Virus record (IMG/VR): IMGVR_UViG_3300010885_021350
Coordinates: 1 to 33,577 of that record
Length of the DNA stretch: 33,577 bases
From: a virus
Direction: 5' to 3' (one strand)
The notes beneath the pieces are model-generated. The model ran no database searches. It worked only from the letters and a program-made list of their open reading frames with translations, and was not told the DNA's origin. Of this stretch, positions 27,952-33,577 are shown in pieces; position 1 is the first letter of the stretch; each line of letters starts with the position of its first letter. Made by a program: the position numbers and the translations under genes.

Positions 27952-29499
27952 ATGCCCGACACCTACAAGCCCACTGCCGAAATAGCGACAGCCGCTAAAC
28001 GCGCTATCAAGTGGATAGAAGAAGGCTATGCAGGTTCAGGGTTCACAAGTGTCGGGCGCACACGCGCAACACAATTAGCGAACCGTGAACAAGTGTCACT
28101 TGAAACAGTTAAACGGATGTACTCATTCTTTGCACGACATGAGGTGGACAAGCAGGGTAAAGACTTTGCTAACATCACAAAACCAAGCGCAGGTCGTGTA
28201 GCGTGGGACGCTTGGGGTGGAGACGCTGGTTATAGTTGGGCAAAAAGAATAGTGGAGAGCATGGAAGAAAAATCTGTAGTTACTGAAATTGCTTCTGCTT
28301 TTTTTGGAATCACCAAATCTGAGAAACAACTTGACGGAACTTTACTTGTTACTGGTATCGCTACCGATAGTTCACTTGATGTTGATGAACAGATATGTGA
28401 TACCGAGTGGTTGAAAACTGCTATGCCTGAATGGTTCCGTTGGGGCAACATTCGTGAGCAACACTCAAACATCGCGGCCGGTGTCGCTACCGAGTACGAA
28501 AACAAAGACAACAAACATTGGATTACTGCTCGTGTTGTTGATCCTGCTTCAGTAAAAAAAGTTGAGTCAGGCGTACTAAAAGGTTTCAGTATTGGTATTC
28601 GTGCGCCTCGTGTTGTGCGTGACGAGAAAGCCGCTGGTGGTCGTATTGTTGACGGGCAGATTGTAGAAGTATCTCTTGTGGATCGTCCTGCTAATCCTGC
28701 TTGCACCTTGTCGCTTGCTAAAACCGTTGATGGTTCTTTACAGCAAGTTGAACTGTTATCAGATAAAGAAAATATAAATGTCTTGAAAGGCAATATCATG
28801 GATGAAGAAAGCACAGAAGAAAGTTCTGAAGTAACCGCAGAGGGTTCTAACGTACCTAGCGAAGAAAGTTCAGAAGAAACCACTAGCGAAGAAAGCACAG
28901 AAGAATCTACGGGGGAAGAAAGTTCACCTGAGTCAACTGTTGCTGTGAACGCTAAAGACATGAAAATGTGCAAAGAGTGTGGAAAAGCGATGGATGATTG
29001 TAAGTGTGCTGAAGGTGGCTACTCTGCTACAGAAAAAGCCGCTGAAGAATCTAGCGAAGAATCGTCACAAAAAATTGGTGAAGAGTCATCACAAAAACTT
29101 GGTGAAGAATCATCACGACCTAACGGCGTTGCTGGTGTAGCAGGCAAATCTAAAAAAGATCATTTGATTCATATAGAAAAAATGCTTGACGACCGCTTGA
29201 CGCACATAGAAGAAATGTTTACAGTTTTCCTAGATTCACAGAAAGAAATTGCTAAAGCGTTACAACACGAGGACATCGCAAAGTCAGTACAAGAAGTTAC
29301 TGAGCGTTTGTCAGTTGTTGAAAAATCCGCGACAGTAAATGCTCCTGTGCGTATGGCAATGGGTGAGCCAAAACCTGTTGTTGATGAAAAAATCGCTAAA
29401 GCGGCTGAATACCGCAATAAAGCAATGGCATCCACTAACCCTGTTCTAGCAAATGGCTATATGGCTCTTGCGCTAGAACTTGAAAACTCTAACAAGTAA
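27952..29499 (+). CDS. Prohead serine protease (XkdF/S78-like) fused to scaffold
   Basis: This 515-residue protein combines parts usually split over two or three genes. Residues 1-100 form a helical domain; residues 115-270 hold a serine protease with catalytic candidates His in IREQHSNIAAG and Ser in LKGFSIGIRAP, then VEVSLVDRPANPA. Residues 283-385 are Glu/Ser repeat (EESTEESS-like) with MCKECGKAMDDCKC (Cys340 on) inside; residues 390-515 are a helical coiled-coil scaffold (DHLIHIEKMLDDRLTHIEEM). It would guide and then clear capsid assembly. An in-frame ATG at 28798 (residue 283), with AAAGG upstream, could make the scaffold alone. Confidence 0.7.
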   Translation: MPDTYKPTAEIATAAKRAIKWIEEGYAGSGFTSVGRTRATQLANREQVSLETVKRMYSFFARHEVDKQGKDFANITKPSAGRVAWDAWGGDAGYSWAKRIVESMEEKSVVTEIASAFFGITKSEKQLDGTLLVTGIATDSSLDVDEQICDTEWLKTAMPEWFRWGNIREQHSNIAAGVATEYENKDNKHWITARVVDPASVKKVESGVLKGFSIGIRAPRVVRDEKAAGGRIVDGQIVEVSLVDRPANPACTLSLAKTVDGSLQQVELLSDKENINVLKGNIMDEESTEESSEVTAEGSNVPSEESSEETTSEESTEESTGEESSPESTVAVNAKDMKMCKECGKAMDDCKCAEGGYSATEKAAEESSEESSQKIGEESSQKLGEESSRPNGVAGVAGKSKKDHLIHIEKMLDDRLTHIEEMFTVFLDSQKEIAKALQHEDIAKSVQEVTERLSVVEKSATVNAPVRMAMGEPKPVVDEKIAKAAEYRNKAMASTNPVLANGYMALALELENSNK

Positions 29500-29514
29500 A
29501 GGAGAAGTAGCAAT

Positions 29515-31134
29515 ATGTCTAACTTCAATCCAGCCGAGATTTTCGGTACAAATGACCCGAAGGAACTTGCTCTCCGTAGCGAGGCTTTCAATGAGTCAGT
29601 AAACAAATCCCTTGAAGCCGCTTCAATCGCACAGACACGACCTGAACTTCAGAAGTCGTTTGGCCTTGATCCAGTTTCTATTCAAATGCAAATTGCCGCT
29701 CAACGTGAAATCGTTAAAGACATCACCGTTGGTAACGGATCTACAACTGGTTCACCTATCGGTACTGGTCTTGTACCTTTTGACTTGGAAGCACCTGCGA
29801 AATATCTTGCACCGCGTCCAACGCCATTGCGTAACAAGTTGCCACGTGAAAAAGGACAGGGTACTGCTCGTCGTTTCAAGCGCATCACAGGTATCACAGG
29901 TTCAGGTACTGGTGGAACTTCAAACATCCATCCGGGTATTTCTGAAACCACGCAGAACAACTTTGCACCTGCTGGTGCGGCTAACACTCTGTATCTTGCT
30001 CGCGGTAGCAAAATTGCTTACGCTGGTGACGATCAGATCGTGCCGTACTTCCAGTTCGGTTTGAGTGACAGCGTTTCATGGCAGGCACAATACGGCGGTC
30101 AAGGTTTCCAAGACATCCGTGCGTTGTCTGCACAATCGTTGCTTTATTCGTCAATGTTGATGGAAGAAAAAATGTTGCTTATGGGTCGTGGTACTAACGC
30201 CGCTTTCTCTGGCGCTCTTGCCGCCCCTGCAACCGTAACGCTTACTGCACGTACAGCCGCTACTGGTGAAACCGCTCTTGGTTTGACCGACAAACTTACT
30301 GTGTATGTAACTTCTGATGCAGGCGCTTTTGGTCAGTCAGTTCTTTCGGGTGCTGTAACTTCGGGTACTGCATTAACTTCAGGTCAAGTAGTTGACGTAA
30401 CAATCTCTGCTGTAACAGGCGCGCTCGGTTTCAATGTTTACGTTGGACACGGTGCATCGGCTGTTGCTTCAAGTGCTTGCTACTACGATGGCCGCACAGG
30501 TTCACGCACGTTTACCATTTCGGGAACATTGCCAACAACCACCGCCGCCGCTTCAACTGTTACCGCTGACTCGTCTGCATACGCAAACGGCTACGACGGA
30601 ATCATGGCTTACGTAACTGGTTCAGGTTCGGGTTACACAAATAACTTGAACTCAACGTTCAATGCGACAAGTCCGGGGTCTGAGTTCCAGACTGCGTTTG
30701 CTTCGTTGTATAACAGCGTGAAGTCTGATCCTGATGAAATCCTTTTCAACGGTTCTGATCGTAAAGCAATGAGCGAACTTTTGAAGAACTCATCCTCTAA
30801 CAACTACCGTCTTACAATTCAGCAGGACGAAATCGGTAACGCAGTTATGGGTTCGGTCATTACCGCAATTCAGAACGAAGTGACCGGAAAAGTTGTTCCG
30901 ATGACGGTTCACCCTTGGATGCCACAGGGCAATACGGCAATCCTTTCGTACAGCCTTCCAATTCCAGACTCGCAAGTGTCTAACTGTTGGAGTGTTGTAA
31001 ACGTTCAGGATTACACAGGTATTAACTGGCCGGTTACCCAGTTTGAGTATGAAACTTCTTCGTACTGGTACGGTACGTTTGTTTCTTATGCAAGTGCTTG
31101 GTCAGGTTCAATCACCGGCATCACCGCCGCCTAG
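29515..31134 (+). CDS. Major capsid protein with inserted domain
   Basis: This 539-residue protein has an SD AGGAGAAG and is the first structural gene after the protease-scaffold. N-terminal residues (AEIFGTNDPKELAL, then LAPRPTPLRNKLPREKGQGT) fit an HK97-fold capsid arm, and EEKMLLMGRGT to GEFQTAFASLY the A and P domains. Residues about 234-352 are a Thr/Ala/Ser-rich, Ig-like insertion (PATVTLTARTAATGETALGL ... GTLPTTTAAAS), which many capsids display on the surface. The C-terminus is WPVTQFEYETSSYWYGTFVS. A hairpin follows the stop. Confidence 0.8.
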   Translation: MSNFNPAEIFGTNDPKELALRSEAFNESVNKSLEAASIAQTRPELQKSFGLDPVSIQMQIAAQREIVKDITVGNGSTTGSPIGTGLVPFDLEAPAKYLAPRPTPLRNKLPREKGQGTARRFKRITGITGSGTGGTSNIHPGISETTQNNFAPAGAANTLYLARGSKIAYAGDDQIVPYFQFGLSDSVSWQAQYGGQGFQDIRALSAQSLLYSSMLMEEKMLLMGRGTNAAFSGALAAPATVTLTARTAATGETALGLTDKLTVYVTSDAGAFGQSVLSGAVTSGTALTSGQVVDVTISAVTGALGFNVYVGHGASAVASSACYYDGRTGSRTFTISGTLPTTTAAASTVTADSSAYANGYDGIMAYVTGSGSGYTNNLNSTFNATSPGSEFQTAFASLYNSVKSDPDEILFNGSDRKAMSELLKNSSSNNYRLTIQQDEIGNAVMGSVITAIQNEVTGKVVPMTVHPWMPQGNTAILSYSLPIPDSQVSNCWSVVNVQDYTGINWPVTQFEYETSSYWYGTFVSYASAWSGSITGITAA

Positions 31135-31144
31135 TAAACAGGTT

Positions 31145-31183
31145 GTCACGGTAGAGGAAGCCCCATCCGACCTCTACCGTGAC
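31145..31183 (+). terminator. 13-bp hairpin after the capsid gene
   Basis: GTCACGGTAGAGG and CCTCTACCGTGAC pair perfectly around a 13-nt loop, 10 nt after the capsid stop. No T-run follows. It may stabilise or partly terminate the abundant capsid mRNA, reducing expression of the genes after it. Confidence 0.6.
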
Positions 31184-31208
31184 GACACTTGTTGGGAGTG
31201 TCAAAATT

Positions 31209-31481
31209 ATGAAACGGTTACTACCGCCTGATAAGGCAGTAATAGAAACAGGTGTACCACGCGCTAATGGTGGTGAGTCTGTTTACCGTATGCAACGCGA
31301 TGGAACAATTCATGTTTCAGATCACGACTATGCGCTTCTGCGAAAAGCAGGGTATTCGGAACCTATGGCTGGTGGGTTCGCAAAGGCGCATGGTTGGGTC
31401 TGTAATGAATGTGGCTTTCGTGGCTACTTTAAGAAATGTGGACGTTGCAAGTCAGAAGATTCGCGTCGCGGAAACGAGTAG
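31209..31481 (+). CDS. Small protein with zinc ribbon
   Basis: ATG 31209 gives 90 residues (start MKRLLPPDKAVIETG); GTG 31179 is in frame but lies in the hairpin arm. GGGAGT stands upstream of the ATG. The C-terminal part WVCNECGFRGYFKKCGRCKS has two Cys pairs, a zinc ribbon. The N-terminal part has an Ile-His-Val strand region (GTIHVSDHDYALLRKAGYS). Such proteins occur near capsid genes in actinophages, with no firm role. Confidence 0.55.
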   Translation: MKRLLPPDKAVIETGVPRANGGESVYRMQRDGTIHVSDHDYALLRKAGYSEPMAGGFAKAHGWVCNECGFRGYFKKCGRCKSEDSRRGNE

Positions 31482-31505
31482 TATCGTTGTGAAAGGAAGG
31501 TTGAG

Positions 31506-32393
31506 ATGACACAGGAAATAACTACTATCTCGCCTCTTTTCTCTACACCGTATTTAACGCTTGCTGAATATAAGCAAGCCCCTACCGCTGTTGATGTTGA
31601 TGATTTGGTTGGTGGTGGTTCTTCCGCTGTTAACGATCAGGAGTTAGCAAACGTTATTGCTAGGGCTTCATCGTGGATTGACTCTTACTGTGGTCAGGTT
31701 CTTGCCGCTACTGAAGATACAGAGTCGTTTCGTGCAAGAGTTTCTCGTGACGGTTTCTTACGACTTCATGTGCGTTACTCGCCTGTCATTGAAGTCGTTT
31801 CTGCCTCGTATGGTTCTAACCCGACGTTAATGAACACGCTTGATCCAACTACAGCGTGGATTGAAAACATGGCTATCGTGTTTCCTTTGCAAGGAATGGC
31901 GGCATCGTTTTTAGGGCAGATCCAATTTTCGCGTGTGTGGTCGCCGCTGGCTGAACAGTTTTGTACGGTCACTTATGTGAACGGGTATGCAAACACTTTG
32001 TTGACCGCTAGTGTTTCTGTTGGTGCTACTTCTCTAAGTGTGAGTGACACAACAGGTTTTATACCTAACCAAAAGTTTATGATTTATGACGGGTCATCTA
32101 CAGAATTAGTCAAGGTGGCTTCAACTTATGTGCCGGTACAGGGCGCAGGAACGGTTTCTTTAGCCTCGGCTGTGGTTAATGCCCACGCTTCCGGCGTGAG
32201 TGTTTCTGCTTTACCACCTGCCGTTAAGCAAGCCGCTATCTATATGACGAGTGTTATTTTGAAGGCTCGCGGTAACGCCACATTGGTTATGGGTACGTTA
32301 ACGCCTTCGCAGTTCATGGAAACTAATCCTTCTGCTTCTAGTGATTTGGGTTCAGCAATGGAACTGTTAAAGCCTTACCGACGGATGCGCTAA
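31506..32393 (+). CDS. Head-tail connector (adaptor) protein with insertion
   Basis: This 295-residue protein has LTLAEYKQAPTAVDVDDLVG and DQELANVIARASSWIDSYCGQ, the N-terminal pattern of gp6-like head-tail adaptors, plus YSPVIEVVSASYG. Adaptors join the portal ring to the stopper. A strand-rich part (residues about 150-240) with SVGATSLSVSDTTGFIPNQK is a probable insertion, since typical adaptors are much shorter. The end is helical (QAAIYMTSVILKARGNATLV). Its stop overlaps the next gene (TAATG). Confidence 0.7.
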   Translation: MTQEITTISPLFSTPYLTLAEYKQAPTAVDVDDLVGGGSSAVNDQELANVIARASSWIDSYCGQVLAATEDTESFRARVSRDGFLRLHVRYSPVIEVVSASYGSNPTLMNTLDPTTAWIENMAIVFPLQGMAASFLGQIQFSRVWSPLAEQFCTVTYVNGYANTLLTASVSVGATSLSVSDTTGFIPNQKFMIYDGSSTELVKVASTYVPVQGAGTVSLASAVVNAHASGVSVSALPPAVKQAAIYMTSVILKARGNATLVMGTLTPSQFMETNPSASSDLGSAMELLKPYRRMR

Positions 32394-32881
32394 TGTCTCG
32401 CGCTACCGTTCGTGCCGCCGTTCAAGCATATTTCGCGCCGCCTGCCGTTACGGGTTTGAACAAATTGTTCACCGCGTTACCTAAACGTATTGAAGGAACA
32501 TGGTTCAGGTATGGGCAACCGGCCGGAACGCTTTCCGGTGCTGTTGGTGTTGTTCATATTGTTGGTGAATCTGAGGAACGTATCGCGATTGGTGGTGAAA
32601 CGTCAGGTAAAAAATGGGTTCATTATGAAGTTCAGTTGCAAGTCTTTCAACATTCTTTAGAACGTCACGCGGAAGATGCGATGGCAAACTTTGACATTGT
32701 AATGGACAATATAAAAGCGTTGCTTCGTGCTAATCGTCGTCTTGCTAACTATCCTGTCATTTTTGAGGCAGGTGAAAAGTATCTTGAAGGAGAGTATGGT
32801 GAACCTAAAGTTCTTGCTGACGGTTCCACCGAGATTTGGGGTGCTATCAGATTTGAAGTATCGGAGATATTAACCACATGA
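32393..32881 (+). CDS. Tail-completion / tail terminator-like protein
   Basis: This 162-residue protein starts at the previous stop. Between the adaptor and major tail genes the expected proteins are stopper and tail terminator. Its pattern SRATVRAAVQAYFAPPAVTG, KKWVHYEVQLQVFQHSLER and EKYLEGEYGEPKVLADGSTE fits a tail terminator-type fold (helix, then four strands). The final strands (WGAIRFEVSEI) close the domain. Assignment is by position and pattern. It overlaps the next small gene by ATGA. Confidence 0.6.
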   Translation: MSRATVRAAVQAYFAPPAVTGLNKLFTALPKRIEGTWFRYGQPAGTLSGAVGVVHIVGESEERIAIGGETSGKKWVHYEVQLQVFQHSLERHAEDAMANFDIVMDNIKALLRANRRLANYPVIFEAGEKYLEGEYGEPKVLADGSTEIWGAIRFEVSEILTT

Positions 32882-33045
32882 AAATTACTGTTGAAGATGA
32901 GCGCGTGTTCCCGACGTTGGGAATTGTTGCGCAAGCAGGAGATGAAGTTGATTTACCTGCGGATGTTGTTGTTGTACAATCAAGTAAGACTAAAAAAGTC
33001 TCGGAAGTGAAAGAAGGTGACAGCGATGGCTCTACCTCGCTCTAG
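32878..33045 (+). CDS. 55-residue small acidic protein
   Basis: ATGA at 32878 overlaps the previous stop. The product begins MKITVEDERVFPTLGIVAQA and has GDEVDLPADVVVV, a small strand-rich domain, then an acidic, Ser-rich end (KEGDSDGSTSL). Its end overlaps the start of the major tail gene by 20 nt. Such short proteins between connectors and tail genes are common; the role is unknown. Confidence 0.5.
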   Translation: MKITVEDERVFPTLGIVAQAGDEVDLPADVVVVQSSKTKKVSEVKEGDSDGSTSL

Positions 33046-33577
33046 GTCATATCTAGGAATTGCAAAAGAAACACGACCTGCGGCCGGTGTTGCCCCAACT
33101 GCTGTAGCGGCTACGGATTACATTCCGTTTACGTCTATTACACCGTTTGACAACATTGCGTATCTTGATGATAAAGGTATGCGCGGTTCTATGGTTGATG
33201 AGTACGACGTTATTCAAGGAAACATTTATTCCGAGTTTGAATTTGCTGGTGATGTTTTTCCTGACACCGTTGGCTATATGGTCGCTGGTGTTCTTGGTGA
33301 TGTTGTTACTACTGGCGCAAGCGCACCGTACACTCACGCGGTTTCTACGTTGAACTCGCAGGCTTCTAACGGTCAGCCAACGACGTTTACTTTGAGTGAC
33401 TACTATTCGTTGGGTGCGGCTTCAACTCGTCGGTATGCCGGTACGCAATTTCAAAGCATTGACTTCAAGTTCACCGCAGATAGTTTATTGACTTACACAA
33501 CTAAGGCTCTTGGTTATGCTTCTGCAACTGCAACAAACCCAACACCATCATTTAGTACTGTTACACCGCTTCCGTCA
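33026..33577 (+). CDS. Major tail protein, N-terminal part (cut by window edge)
   Basis: The frame starting at ATG 33026 stays open to the right edge (184 codons). GGTGAC precedes the ATG in the end of the previous gene. The protein begins MALPRSRSYLGIAKETRPAA and contains YIPFTSITPFDNIAYLDDKG, GNIYSEFEFAGDVFPDTVGY and SIDFKFTADSLLTYTTKALG, the beta pattern of actinophage tail tube proteins. The C-terminal part is missing. It is the first tail gene after the connector block, the position of a tube protein. Confidence 0.75.
   Translation, partial: MALPRSRSYLGIAKETRPAAGVAPTAVAATDYIPFTSITPFDNIAYLDDKGMRGSMVDEYDVIQGNIYSEFEFAGDVFPDTVGYMVAGVLGDVVTTGASAPYTHAVSTLNSQASNGQPTTFTLSDYYSLGAASTRRYAGTQFQSIDFKFTADSLLTYTTKALGYASATATNPTPSFSTVTPLPS

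Noticed and set aside
28230-28973. Long minus-strand frame (247 codons) inside the protease-scaffold gene
   Set aside because: It is the antisense of the Glu/Ser repeat region, with a Ser/Thr/Val-rich artefact composition. The plus frame has clear protease and coiled-coil features.

Overview
The window is most of one tailed-phage genome with siphovirus architecture, cut at an arbitrary point. It opens inside a likely tape measure gene and closes inside a major tail protein gene, so the missing part is the tail segment between them. A WhiB-type regulator, leaderless promoters, a DUF2746-like protein and actinophage-style minor tail, ERF and YqaJ genes point to an actinobacterial host. Base composition looks moderate to low in GC, unlike Mycobacterium or Streptomyces phages. 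That fits phages of freshwater low-GC Actinobacteria such as the acI group, but the host is an inference. I see no integrase, no tRNA and no CRISPR array; lifestyle cannot be settled because part of the genome is missing.

Layout. 1-5206: tape measure end, distal tail protein, tail fibre and baseplate proteins. 5252-7805: lysis and surface cassette (holin, M15 peptidase endolysin, a 24-residue membrane peptide, a secreted PA14 protein, two further membrane proteins). 7774-9743: small HTH protein, metallophosphoesterase and small unknowns. 9740-10309: the only two leftward genes, divided from the rightward early genes by a divergent promoter region with a 17-bp palindrome. 10454-15645: recombination and replication block (YqaJ-type exonuclease, ERF annealing protein, winged-helix protein, SSB, WhiB, nuclease-like protein, replication protein). 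15684-19704: many small genes, an XRE repressor-like protein and an exported lysozyme-like protein, with repeated promoters and operators. 19880-22078: DNA modification module. 22097-33577: packaging, capsid and connector genes leading into the tail genes.

Most notable system: ParB-like protein, C5-cytosine DNA methyltransferase and a CmoA-like (carboxy-SAM synthase) protein form a tightly overlapping operon. In the methyltransferase the motif X Asn (GNSVPP) is Arg (GRSVPP) and the residue after the catalytic Cys is Ala instead of the common Gln. These are the cofactor-pocket positions that engineering studies change to accept altered SAM cofactors, and a basic residue at the Asn position is what gave an engineered enzyme carboxy-SAM activity. 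I propose that the phage carboxymethylates cytosine in its DNA. This is an inference and directly testable.

A second system is regulatory. Three nearly identical promoters (TTTACT, 17-nt spacer, TATGAT) sit exactly 6 nt before ATGGAAAC start codons, predicting leaderless mRNAs. A related fourth site and two copies of the palindrome CACTTAT-N3-ATAAGTG lie about 65 nt upstream of predicted starts.
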